NCBI GenBank assembly: GCA_022695795.1
Contig: MU404090.1
Location: 296,923-360,922 of the forward strand
DNA from: Biscogniauxia marginata
Taxonomy: Eukaryota > Ascomycota > Sordariomycetes > Xylariales > Xylariaceae
Direction: 5' to 3'
DNA: 64,000 nt
This document shows positions 24,679 through 35,261 of the stretch, one piece after another. Each line of letters begins with the position of its first letter. The first letter of the stretch is position 1. Made by a program: the position numbers and the translations under genes. Below the pieces are notes generated by a model that worked only from the letters and a program-made list of their open reading frames with translations, made no database searches and was not told the DNA's origin.

Positions 24679-25122
24679 ATGTCTGGAGAAAAGCCTGTGC
24701 TTTACGACATCACAGAGGAGGAGGATCGTGTCAAGAATTCCCATGATATCATAGCCCGCATCCAGATATATGCTGAATACCTCCCGGGCGGACAGCCGGG
24801 CATATTCTTCGACAAGAATTGCCACTCGAACTGGGGCCTATGGTTCTGTAATGGCTTCAACAACTCGACCGGCCTGATAGTCTTGCAGTTCAACAGCGAT
24901 TATCTGGTCCTGTTCAAGCGGAAGTGTAATACGCTGTGGGATTCCCTGAAGATATATGGAACCGGAAGCAACGATCCTAACCAGTTCAATGCGCTCTATT
25001 CACAAAGTTTGGACATAACCGTCTGGATGGGCCCCGTCCCTGATAGTTACATAACCACATGGATAGGCCTGGACGTACCTGCGATCCCTATGGATGTTGA
25101 AGATGGCAATCCTTGCAGGTAG
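24679..25122 (+). CDS. orphan single-exon protein, 147 aa
   Basis: I do not recognise this protein. It is one uninterrupted frame from an ATG, with balanced composition and no low complexity. The start is MSGEKPVLYDITEEED. Aromatic and Asn/Gly-rich segments follow (FFDKNCHSNWGLWFCNGFNN, LFKRKC). Four cysteines are present. I see no signal peptide or membrane segment. The Trp/Tyr/Asn/Gly content suggests a beta-rich fold (inference). The frame sits in AT-rich flanks but has coding-like third positions, which is the main support that it is real. Confidence 0.5.
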   Translation: MSGEKPVLYDITEEEDRVKNSHDIIARIQIYAEYLPGGQPGIFFDKNCHSNWGLWFCNGFNNSTGLIVLQFNSDYLVLFKRKCNTLWDSLKIYGTGSNDPNQFNALYSQSLDITVWMGPVPDSYITTWIGLDVPAIPMDVEDGNPCR

Positions 25123-26224
25123 CTTGCTAGTCCAGCGGAGCGACCAGACAAGGCGAATGCTCGAGGTTCGGAAGGGGGAAGTAGGAGGACGGGTTATTCG
25201 AGACGAGTCTGTGGTCATCTACACCTAGGTGGCTATGCTCACTAGACATAATTCCTTTGTCTAAGGTCATATGTTGGTATTTGAACTAATTACCCGTGGC
25301 AGGTTGTTTAGTTGACTTTGTTCGTTGGTCGATTTAACGCCGGACGCGTGAGGGAATGACCAGCTCACGCAAAACCCCTTTAGGGATATGCGACATGTGA
25401 GGCTGCCTGTCTATATGTTAGCTAATTTGTTTTGGTCGTTTAGATGTCATATGACTACTAAATAAACCTATCAACATGCACAATGATGTTCCAAGTTGGC
25501 TCCTCCATTCGAACTTGTGTCCGATGTATGTACTTCTTCGGGAGCTACCGCCGGGCGGCCTATATTGCAGTTCTTCGACATTCTATATTGAACTTGTCTC
25601 GGAAGTTCCTAGCCTTATGGCTAGCAGCATTTCGCTAATAGGATAAGGCGAAATTCGAGGCGCTTTGCCGCGCAGAGGGTACCTGTGGCAGGTCGTTGTG
25701 CTTCAAGGTGAGCAATGTTCCGCCAACACGCCGGATAAACGAATGAATCAAGACAAGTGCCAAGTGTTTGAAGGCTGATGTTAGATGGTTCTCGCACTTT
25801 CTTCAGTCTGACTTTTCGGGAGACCATCCAGCGACATAAAATGGCTGATCAGACCGGCGAGCATTTTGGTGGTACGGACAAGGGGCATGTGAGGCGAGTT
25901 CAAAGAACTCCGGTCGTAGAATTGGACTGGACGGCCGTAAGAACACAAAAGCGGAAAAAATGTTTTAACTCGGATATCTAATAGAACCAACTGTATGAGG
26001 GTGTCATGAGCGCCTACACGACTCGAGTTCAAATACACACCATACAAAAAGGAAAATTCTCCTGTGTTACATAGCCCCTATTACAGTCTGTCAGAATGGC
26101 TGCGCAAGACCCTGTGGGCTATGACGTGGAACAACGGCATCATGTAAGCACGTTTAGCGGAAACATGCTTACAGGCAGAGACAGGAGAAATGGTATAAAT
26201 ACGTGATATCCGTACCTCATCCAC
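25123..26224. other. intergenic, no gene seen
   Basis: About 1.1 kb between two orphan genes. Short open frames on both strands look accidental. Confidence 0.5.
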
Positions 26225-26770
26225 ATGACCCGTCGCTATCATAAACCCCCCATCATAGGACTCGATACCCCTCAGACAGCAACTCCTAGAAATCATAACT
26301 ACTACCTCGATTCAAACATGCAGACCACATCCGAGAACCCCAGACGCCCGAGCAAGCCAGAGAAGTTCAAGACCTCTCTCGACTTCTGGCCGTTCGTCCA
26401 GGCCCTATGGCTCGACAAGCATTCGGGGCTATCGGAGCGCTTCGACCGGCTCATAGGCGACTGCAAGCGGCTCAGCCTCTCGAGCGACAACGGCGTGCGG
26501 CTCCGCTGCGAGGCCTCCCCCGACGGAGGCGAGCAGGAGGGGTCCCAGACCACGGGGGGTCAGCTCGCGTCCTGGCTCCGCAGCAGATGCGAGATGTGGA
26601 AGGACGGACCCCGCGGGGACCGAGCGAGCGAGCGGCTCGTATACGACGGCGTGGTGTTTTACTTTGATGCCGCCACATCGTCGGGGCATGATGAGGCGCG
26701 GGGGGTTGATACGATGGAGTCTCTGCACATCAACCTAGACTATAATCGAAATGGGACGCCCGCTCGCTAA
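26225..26770 (+). CDS. orphan single-exon protein, up to 181 aa
   Basis: An unrecognised protein in a GC-rich island inside AT-rich DNA. The conserved-looking core begins at about residue 45 with KFKTSLDFWPFVQALWLDKH and continues with SERFDRLIGDCKRLSL. A Gly/Glu/Gln-rich loop follows, then QLASWLRSRCEMWKDG and VYDGVVFYFDAAT. It is soluble, with mixed helix and strand (inference). Starts at 26225 and at 26318 are both plausible; the second sits in a good context (AAACATGCA) just before the core and would give about 150 residues. Overlapping antisense frames come from its high GC. No function is proposed. Confidence 0.5.
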   Translation: MTRRYHKPPIIGLDTPQTATPRNHNYYLDSNMQTTSENPRRPSKPEKFKTSLDFWPFVQALWLDKHSGLSERFDRLIGDCKRLSLSSDNGVRLRCEASPDGGEQEGSQTTGGQLASWLRSRCEMWKDGPRGDRASERLVYDGVVFYFDAATSSGHDEARGVDTMESLHINLDYNRNGTPAR

Positions 26771-28174
26771 ATATGTCGTATGGGATAGTCAGAGAAACGG
26801 AGAGATAGAAAACGACATCTACCCCGAGCGTCTAATAGGGCTGAGGGAGGGGACCCGGAGGGATTCTTCTTTTTCTCTCTCTTCATTTATTCGTGGCAAT
26901 GACGTTTTCCCTCATTTCTCTTGTTCTGTCCATAGAGGCTATTGGTTGTTGGTTTTTGAAGCCAGTAATATGCTGTTTGTTCGCGACCCCCATTGGATTT
27001 TTCCTTGCGTCGTTTGTTTCCTTTTTACCAATAGACTACACTTATATAGAAGCAAGCTAGCACATATACGCATATGACAAATGGCTAGCTATATATGGGC
27101 TATCTTGGGGATAATAATGTGGACACATTATTCAATAAAAACAAGAGTATATCATCTTACTACGTTCTGCATGTTTCCACAACTCTCCCACGTGAATGAA
27201 GTAGGTGCTCTATCAACTCATAGAAGGTATAGAATCAACAAAGACTTAAACCCGTCTTTTGAGGCTGTCAATTAATCTTATCATGATGGACTTGTTATTC
27301 CTCTGCAACGGCATTGCTCTTCATGTTAATGCACCTAACTACCCATAAACATATGAGCCCGCCGTTTAAGCCCCCTTCCCACCCTATTCTCCAATATACC
27401 CCCGCGGCTGAGGATTTTGAGTAACGATTCGCAATACCCCTTAACCTCATCCATCCGTGTAAGCTAGCAACTCTCACGTGTCACACAATACCTAACCTAT
27501 CTACCTCGAGGTCTCAAATCACGTGGGTATAGCAAAGTGCAATTATATATATATCTAAATAAAGGCATTCCGGGGAGCCAGCAACATTCGCATTAGTTCC
27601 TGTTATCTCTCATGGGTATTATCCCAAGTGGGCTAAGATCCCAAATATATACCCAAACACGGTATAAAGATCGTTCTTCCCTTACATGCATACCTAGGTA
27701 CCCCCCCTTTATACACTAGGCGCCAGCCACGATACAAAGCCACCTCACGTGCCAATAATAAGTCATGCAGTTGTAACTAGGTTGTTGGAATGTGGGGCTA
27801 TACGGTCATACATATATAGCCTCCTATATATACCTACCTATATATGAACTTCACCCATCTATCTAGACTTACCCATGGATTAATATAGAGCTTATCCTAC
27901 ACCCCGTATCTTCGTCCATTTCAATAAGGGCAGCACGTACATATTAAGCCGCTGCTATACAACTATCTAAAGAGGCTTCTATAAAATCTATGTCCATTTA
28001 TAGTCAGGGGTACCATAACATCTACTCGTTCAGCCATTCACCACATATCAAAGTTGCACTCATATATATATACATATATAACCAAGGTCTCATCTGAATG
28101 TTAATTCTATTATATAGATAGATATACATATTTAGCACAATTTATTATTTACAACACACTACCTATACAGCTAA
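26771..28174. other. AT-rich convergent intergenic region
   Basis: About 1.4 kb between convergent genes, very AT-rich from 27.5 kb on, with TATATA runs and CCTACC/TACCTA tetranucleotide clusters. No gene is supported. Confidence 0.6.
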
Positions 28175-29983
28175 TTACAGGCACTTGATCTTCATCCACT
28201 CGCTGGTGCCCAGGCCCAGGTTCAGGCCGTTCCTGGCCCACCAGGTTCGAACCGGTCTCGGGTCGCCGATGGCGTCCTCGAGCGCCTCCTCGATATCGCA
28301 CGTCTTGTACTCGACGCGATGGGTCCGCCCGTCACCCCCCTGCTCGCCTCGCGCGTACTGCTTCCACCACTCTAGCACCTTGACGTGGCCGTGCTTCGTT
28401 GGCGCCACGAGCACCTGGGAGTCGAACGAGAGCTTATCGCCTTTCAGTTCGCGCCACATGTCGAGGACTCCCGTCTGGCCATGGGCGCTCGCAATCTTGC
28501 ACACTGACTCGCCGTGGGCGACGGGTATGCCGGACGTCTCCCACCAGCGCAGAACTGCAGTTTGTCCGTGCTGAGCCGCAGCGAGGAGGCTGCGGCCAGG
28601 TTTGAGCAGAATTTTATCGTTCTTCAAAGCGGCATCTCTCCACCACTCTAAAACAAGTAGATGCCCCTTCGCCGAAGCCGACTCGAGAGCTACTTCCGTA
28701 TATTTAAGGGCGAGCCCGGATCGTAGCCACCAGTCGAGGACAGGAACATAGCCCATGCGAGAGGCATCATCTAATGCTTCCGCATCATATTCCTTCTTTA
28801 AAAACGACGGTGACGTATTCCACCACTTGAGTATATCTGTTCGGCCGTAGACTCCCGAGGCCTTATTTGGTATCACCTTTGCGCTAAAAGATGCCCAGAA
28901 GACCTTGCTCATATGGGTTTCTAGATAATTCAGAACTTCGACGAGAGAGAACTTAATGATTAGCTTGACAGCAAGGAAAGAAATGTAGCGCAGCCCCTTG
29001 GGCGCCTCAGAGAGCTTTTGGCATATCGCAGCAGATCCCGGGCACGAGAGGATGAGCCATTCAAGATCGTGCATATAGATTTCGATCGGATCGAATAGGT
29101 TCGCGCGATTCGTTCTCCACTCTACCGGTGCTTTTAGGTTCGTGTATACATTAAGAGCAGTGGCGAGTTCCCAATCACCCACGTGTTCGAAGATGATAGT
29201 CCATATCTCAGGTGGTAAAACCTTTGTCACCCTCTGTGGACTAATCGTGTGCATGGCGTGCTGTGCGGCAACCTCGACGTCGTGTCCCAAACTCATCAAT
29301 CCTGCCTGGTTCCTGATTATACCGACAAGGTCGTTGAATCCATCCCATGACACGACCCGCTTGTGGGAGCCCGGTCCTTCATAATGCCATAAGACCGGCG
29401 CCATCACCTTGATCCAATTCCACTTTCGTTTTATCTTGCTCAGCTGCTTCTTTGTCATGGGGTTCTCCCACATCTGCACCGACATGCCCGGAACCAGCAG
29501 GATCTTCTTGGAGACGTCCCAGGCCCGTAGTATCTCCAGCAGGGTGGTGTCGGCGACGCCGCTCATCATCTTCGCGAGATGGTCGGCGTCGATGGGCGCG
29601 AGAACGAGCAGGTCGGCCCAATCCACCAGCTCGAAGGCCGTCTTCCTCGCAGATTCTATAGCATCACGCGTCCTCTGGTCCGCATCAACAGCCACGGTAG
29701 CCAAGCTTCTGTTCTCCATGACGAGAATTTCGTGGGTCAGTCGCAAGGGGATCTCGTCAACGAGGGCTCGAGTCTCGATCTGCGAGTCTTTGAGGAGACG
29801 CACGGCAATAGCCTGGGCGTAGGCGACGTCCCTCTGGCCGTTTGCAGCGACCAGCATGCGCAGCTTTCTCGTGCGCGGCATTTCGTGGAAAGACGAGTAG
29901 GAAGAGTTGGCAGTAAGGATGCGGCGGTCAGCTAGGGGTCGATTAGGAGGGTCGAGAGAGTGGGAAGGATTAGAGTCGGCCAT
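28175..29983 (-). CDS. flavoprotein (HFCD-type) / F-box-like / WW-ankyrin-like fusion protein
   Basis: One 602-residue open frame with no intron. Residues about 40-230 look like a flavoprotein domain of the PPC-decarboxylase type: LRMLVAANGQRDVAYA, then VDWADLLVLAPIDADHLAKM where the family has its PxxANTxAK clamp, and LLVPGMSVQMWENP in place of the PAMNxxMW motif. Residues about 253-290 (VTKVLPPEIWTIIFEHVGDW) look like an F-box-type helix set. Residues about 380-580 carry at least five degenerate repeats ending in a Trp pair: VLDWWLRSG, VLEWWRDA, VLRWWETSG, VLDMWRELKG, VLEWWKQY. They are spaced about 30-33 residues, like ankyrin repeats. Changes in the clamp and PAMN motifs suggest altered chemistry or flavin binding only (inference). 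Sis2/Vhs3/Cab3-type proteins are the nearest known relatives of the first domain. Confidence 0.75.
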   Translation of the reverse strand: MADSNPSHSLDPPNRPLADRRILTANSSYSSFHEMPRTRKLRMLVAANGQRDVAYAQAIAVRLLKDSQIETRALVDEIPLRLTHEILVMENRSLATVAVDADQRTRDAIESARKTAFELVDWADLLVLAPIDADHLAKMMSGVADTTLLEILRAWDVSKKILLVPGMSVQMWENPMTKKQLSKIKRKWNWIKVMAPVLWHYEGPGSHKRVVSWDGFNDLVGIIRNQAGLMSLGHDVEVAAQHAMHTISPQRVTKVLPPEIWTIIFEHVGDWELATALNVYTNLKAPVEWRTNRANLFDPIEIYMHDLEWLILSCPGSAAICQKLSEAPKGLRYISFLAVKLIIKFSLVEVLNYLETHMSKVFWASFSAKVIPNKASGVYGRTDILKWWNTSPSFLKKEYDAEALDDASRMGYVPVLDWWLRSGLALKYTEVALESASAKGHLLVLEWWRDAALKNDKILLKPGRSLLAAAQHGQTAVLRWWETSGIPVAHGESVCKIASAHGQTGVLDMWRELKGDKLSFDSQVLVAPTKHGHVKVLEWWKQYARGEQGGDGRTHRVEYKTCDIEEALEDAIGDPRPVRTWWARNGLNLGLGTSEWMKIKCL

Positions 29984-31204
29984 CTTGCTGCATTATGTAG
30001 CGATTCGAGGGTTTTGACTTTCGGGCAGCAATGGTTGACGCTGGTGCCGTCGGAGCATTAATATCGTGGCCGATTTCAACGAGTCAGGCTTTCTTGCTCA
30101 CCCTGAATGAATGCCAAGAGATACGCCGGACAACTTATCGAACGAAGCTCGGGCGAGGGAACAACAAAGGCCTTGTGGAGAAATGAATGGGTGAATGGGA
30201 ATTGCGATGTATCTGACTTTTAGTCGAGTCGGGTGTTAGGTAAAAATGATGTTGGCAGGAGGGAGAAGTCGGTGAAAGGGTATTATGATTGGATCTCAGC
30301 AAATGGTATATAACATTAGTTTCAAACTAGAAAAGTTTAAAGACAAGAAAGGAAATAAAAGGGGGCATGCCTAAGCACCTACAAGGTAGGTTGATTTAAA
30401 AAGAATATGCATAGAAGAAATCGAAGCAATCGCAACGTAGTAAAACACATAATGACGCTCTCGCCTCGTTTATGTCTGATTTTGACTCCACCCTAGTCCC
30501 GTCCAGTGGGGTTCACTCGGAGCTCCCTTCCCAGACTTACACATTCGATACCTTACATCGATACTTACATATGTACTTATGAGAGCAGATACCTACCTGG
30601 ATGTATGGACGTAATGAATCCTACACCTGCCTACCTAAGTACCTTACCTACCTGATAAACACATCCAATATTTATCTACATATACATTGCATTCACATAC
30701 CTAGGTAGGTACCTATGGGTGAATGCCCCTTCTGAGATGTATGTAACACCAAAAAGAAATAGACCAACTACCTAATAAACTAATTCCTAGGTGTCCCTTA
30801 CATTATCTAGCTACGGCATCTCTATCTCCACCTCTGACTTGGCTAGGTAGTTCTTTGCATCACCGCTTTACTACTGAGGCAGTCTTGCTGTAACAAACCC
30901 CTGCGCCGAGCAAGCATAGGGGCCCGCATGTTTCTAATATATCCTGACCTTTGAAGTAGACAGGTTATGTATGGTATGAATAAAGTGTAAACCCCAAGAA
31001 GCACCATCGCCTCACTTCCTCTCTCCCCAAACCGAGCTGAGTCAAAAACTATTAGACTTATCTAGGTCACTAAATAATGTATATGCCTGTAGTCTCGCAA
31101 GTCTGGGGCAACTGGGTAGTGTAGAATAATGCAGTCGAAAAGAAGATCCCAACTCCGACGCCGTTTCGCTTTTCTTGTTTGAGACACTCACGCCACGTTA
31201 TGTA
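29984..31204. other. intergenic, motif-rich
   Basis: About 1.2 kb upstream of the flavoprotein fusion and downstream of the WHI2-like gene. From 30.58 to 30.73 kb it is dense in ACCTACCT/TAGGTAGG tetranucleotides. A TGAGTCA lies at 31038-31044. No gene is supported. Confidence 0.55.
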
Positions 31205-33220
31205 TTAACGCAATCCAATGACGCTCATCTCAAGCGTCCACACCCTCCGAATCCATACCTTGAGCGGTCCATCCACGCCCTCGACGTTGTCCAGGTCGAC
31301 ACCCTCCCACCAGCAACGTCGAGCCGGCTTTCGCCAGAAGAGGAGGAGCTTCTGCGCCATGCCAACCGCACTGTTACCCATATCGTTGCCACGTATGTCG
31401 CTACGTAGACGAGCAAGAGCCAGACTGCAGACCACCGCCTTGTTAGGTTCCCCAGCACGGTGGCCCCACCTATCATCGTGATTGAATCCGCTGCACCAAT
31501 TGTCAGTACCCGAGATTGCTACCTTAGAGGCCAACCAAGAAGGATGTGGATGATCCGCTTACCCAGCTGTGAGCATTTCGATCAGGTGCGCTTCAGTGGT
31601 CCCGGGCTCGTCACTCCGTTTAAGCCCCGAGAAGATCCCATCCTGTTTGAGCAACGCCCGGGCAGCCGCACGCTTCACCTCAATCATGTCCGCTTGACTG
31701 ATGTCCGGCCGAGGAGGGATAGCGTAGAAGTCCAGGTCTTCTCGTAGAACAATGATGCCTGCTCGCTTGCTCCCATCTTCACTCCGTCCCCCGAGCGAAT
31801 CAATGGGAACAACTCCTCCGTCAGGTGAAGCGGTTGGTGAGGATTCATTGGGTATGGATTGAGCTACATTGCGGAAGAATTCTAGCATGTATTGCAGAGA
31901 TGCAGGGTCATACTGAGATGTGAGGTCAGTGAAATGTATATTGATATTGGCAAGGAGATTACGGGTGGTTGAAGAGCGGGGGAGAGGGAGAGGGAGAAGG
32001 AGAGGGAGGGAGGCGCTGGAGGTGCTGGAAATGCTAGCAGCCACCGAACAGGCAATGCTCGAGGTGGTCTGCGTAACTTGGGTGACTAGATCGTCATTGA
32101 GGGTACTGACATCGACTTGAACCGCATCGCCATCGGAAAAGCCGCCCATATGGCCCTCAGGGAACAGTCCATTGGGAAACAGAGAAAGGAGGACAAATTC
32201 CGGCAGCGTCAATAGCTCGTCTCTGGAGAGAACGAAGCGCGTGCCCCTAAATGTGAAATTTGAATCAGCAATGCGTCTCAGTGCACTCGTACATAGCAAG
32301 TCTCACCGAAGGTCCATAGTAATTGTCTCATCGGCGCCGACATCTAAATAGACCTGTTAATATCAGCTAATCAAGGTGATAGCTAGTAGTCGCTCACCTC
32401 CAATGGCGTTGATAGGAGGTCCTCCTTGTTGGACTTGAGTTATTATACTCGATGCACCACCGGCGGCCGCCATTAGGTATGTAAACGAAAGGAGCGGGCT
32501 ATAACCTTCGGAGTAGGCAGGCGGTGGCTCGCTTGAATCGTCGGCTTTTTGGCCTGAAGACTCGCCCTTGACGTCCGGGGGAAGAGCACGTTTGGTCTCG
32601 GCGACGGTCTCTTGGAAAGAAGCAGAAGATTCAAGAGGGTTACTTTCGGTAGAGCTTGAGGCTAGTGGCGCATACGCAGGGGCAGCTGTAGCGGAGGAGG
32701 CGCCGGCTTCTGAAGCGGCGGTCGAAGCGACAGGAGGGAGGAAATGCTCGTCGGCAAGGTCCTCAGCCGAGGCGTAATCGTAGAGGCTGGAGAACGGAGG
32801 AGGGGCGGGGCGAGAGGCAGCAAGGGAAAAGGACGTCGAGGTTGACGCTTCGGAGGCGGAATAGGGGTATTGAGGAGGTGGTGAACGCCCGCGATTGAGA
32901 TTGTCGGCTTCGTCGCCGTCGCCGTCGCCGTCGAATCTCAGGTGCCCGTGTTCGAGATCAGTCGTTGGGAGCCCGGCGGACGCGGAGGGTCCGTGACTAT
33001 CCTCCTGCGAGTGGGACAACGTGGCGGTGGACTTTGCGAAGGGTAGAGTGTCAATCTCAGCAGTGATGTCCAGAGGTCGGACGGACGTTGTCACAAACGG
33101 AGGATAATGTCCGCGGGATCGTGTACGCACGGCGATTGCCCGGCTGGGGTACCTGTCGCACACGGAGGCGGGCTGACTGGGTTTAATTCTTGTTAAGCAT
33201 CGGAGAATGTGACTCGACAA
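31205..33220 (-). CDS. WHI2-like BTB-fold stress/TORC1 regulator (5' end uncertain)
   Basis: Exons read down from about 33220 to 32398, then 32343-32307, 32246-31563 and 31469-31205. A Ser/Pro/Ala-rich N-terminal region leads to FTYLMAAAGGASSIITQV. Microexon 2 (37 nt) supplies DVGADETITMDLR, and exon 3 begins GTRFVLSRDELLTLPEFVLL, the hallmark of fungal Whi2 homologs (BTB/KCTD fold). YDPASLQYMLEFFRNVAQ follows. The last exon gives AQKLLLFWRKPARRCWWEGV and VWIRRVWTLEMSVIG. All three joins keep phase. In yeast, Whi2 with Psr1/Psr2 phosphatases activates the general stress response and restrains TORC1 when amino acids are low. Exon 1 is open to a TTG at 33220 with a stop just upstream and no ATG before residue MAAAGG, so a first exon is unplaced. 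Confidence 0.85.
32913..32936. repeat. (GCCGTC)n hexanucleotide repeat inside a coding exon
   Basis: Three to four GCCGTC units on the plus strand, seen directly. In the WHI2-like protein they encode an alternating Asp-Gly tract in the disordered N-terminal region. Confidence 0.8.
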
Positions 33221-34115
33221 GGTATCATGGATGGGTTATACAGAGCGGGATAGATAGCTGGCCAACTTGTTGTTGTCGACAGAAAAGGGCAGACACTTGA
33301 CTGTTTGTGAAGTTGAATAAGAAACCCGGGTCTGATTTCCACAGGAAGCAAGCCCCCTTGGAAGCTGGAGATTAATGATGTACAGATGTACCTCCTGCGG
33401 TGATTTTGCGGGAGAAATACCAGGCTATTACCGCCGGGTGGTCACAGCGCTATCACTGGTTCGTTAGCCGCCTGCAGTAAACATGGAGTCAGGGGGGGGC
33501 CTCATCTAACAAACACATCGACTAACACGATTCCGTACTCGATGCAAGTCAGACTCAGACCAACTCATTACTTATTTAGATGAAGACTTTTCTAGAATCG
33601 TGTAATGAAAGAATTGATTTCTGTCATTTACATCTACATTATATATACCAAGTACAGAAGTATGATCTATATTTTCCGTATCCGCTAATCACGGGCATAT
33701 GTATTCCTAAGAAATATTAAGTAGATACATGTACCTGCTAGGGGTAGATAAATTCTACCTACACAGTGCCTGTCTTTCAATAATGCAAGTTCATACTTCC
33801 GCGTGAACTGTAAAGCTGTAGAGAACATTGGTAGCAACAAGTCAGGTATAGGCTAGTTGTTGATATTCAAGTTTCTGCGCGAAACTGTACTCTATTGTGT
33901 ATCATCACATTTGCCTGATGTAGGATATCACGTTTTGTCTCATAACTTTTGGACCGCAAACCACACAAATAAATGCTGCCCGCACCTCTTTTCCCTGGAC
34001 TCTTGCGAGTTGAGATTATCCATGATTATGAACGCCGGGCCTCATATCAGATGTCTGTATGTGTCTGTCACTTGCACTATGACGAGCCCCTGCCTGGCTC
34101 GGCCTGGCAGCTCCA
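33221..34115. other. intergenic between WHI2-like gene 5' end and SEC13 3' end
   Basis: About 0.9 kb. It should contain the promoter, leader and unplaced first exon of the WHI2-like gene. No additional gene is supported. Confidence 0.5.
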
Positions 34116-35261
34116 TCATTCCTCCATCGTCTTGACACATTCCCATTCGCCCCGTAGGTTCTCCTTCCACAGCGAGACTTTGTTATCGCCGCCGCTAACG
34201 GCCAAGACGTTCCCGCTTAGGCTCCAGCTAACCCGCCAGACAGCCGCATCGAAGTTCAACACCTTAGAGGCCCACTGTCCTTGGCTCGTGTTGTCGCTCG
34301 TCCAGATCCGCACTGTCTTGTCTTGCGAGGCAGACGCGATGTAGCTCTTCTGCAGCACGGTCGGGCTCCATGCCACATCACGCACCCAGTCTGTGTGGCC
34401 GGCCAGCGGTTCCCGCTCTTGCTTGTAGCCCTGCGTGGCCGGGTCGTAGGTCCAAATCTTCAAAACGTTGTCACAGCCACCTGTTACGAAACGACGCTGG
34501 CCGAGAGCACCGGGCCCCGACGGCGCTGACGAGACGATGCTGCCGGGTGTGGTTGCTGGGGCCCAGGAGACCGAGTTTACTCCAAGACCGTGGGCGGGAA
34601 AGGAGACGTTGGTGAAGTTGTTGTCTTTGAATTCGAGGACGGAAACGTGGCCATCCGAGGAGGCGCAAGCGAGCAGGCAGCCCGATTCGTGGGGGGACCA
34701 GGAGACCGCGTTGACCGAAGCTTTGTGGAGGGCAAAGTCGAAGATTCGTTGCCATTGGTTGGACTGCTCGCGCCAGATGAATACCTTGCCGTCATAGCCC
34801 GCCGACGCGAGGATGTTGCCGTATTTCGGGTGTGCCCAGGAAACACACCACACTGCGCCTTCGTGTCTGTAGTATCCTCGGTCAATGAAGTTGCCTCCAA
34901 CCCGAGCAGCAGAACAGCTCATACCCTTTTAGTGTCTCTGTCAATCTTTGCGACTCGCCTTCGATCTCGAAGATCTTGATCGTCTTGTCCGAAGAACATG
35001 TCGCGAGCCGTCGTCCGTAGTAGTCGAGAACAGCATCGTGCTAGCGAGTGTTAGTGGTGATTCCATCCCTAATCCTCATGTTTGGAAGGAATGGCGATAG
35101 TCAAAATATCGTAAGAAACGTAGAGCGCAAAGTAAGTATAGAACTTACAATCATGTCATCGTGACCGGAATTTGATATCACTTGCGCCTGTTGCCGACTT
35201 CAGCTAAGCTCTCCAGAGATATACAGGCTTCTAGCATGAATTGCCCAGGGAAGTTTACCAT
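34116..35261 (-). CDS. SEC13: Sec13, WD40 subunit of COPII coat and nuclear pore
   Basis: Exons 35261-35259 (only the ATG), 35187-35149, 35040-34925 and 34866-34116 join in phase to 302 residues, the normal Sec13 length. Exon 2 gives [13 protein letters not shown]. Exon 3 gives [20 protein letters not shown] and IKIFEIEGE. Exon 4 begins in the codon for the Gly before [16 protein letters not shown]. Six WD-type blades follow, including [36 protein letters not shown] and [11 protein letters not shown]. Sec13 pairs with Sec31 in vesicle coats, with Nup145C/Nup84 at pores, and is also a subunit of the TORC1 regulator SEACAT (GATOR2). It is divergent from PEX20 with about 1 kb between starts. The start rests on an ATG directly followed by a GTAAAC donor, giving M-AQVISN as in known Sec13 proteins. 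Confidence 0.96.

Noticed and set aside
31038..31044. TGAGTCA as a CPC1 target site for the flavoprotein fusion gene
   Set aside because: More than 1 kb upstream of its start, and such 7-mers are expected several times by chance in this window.
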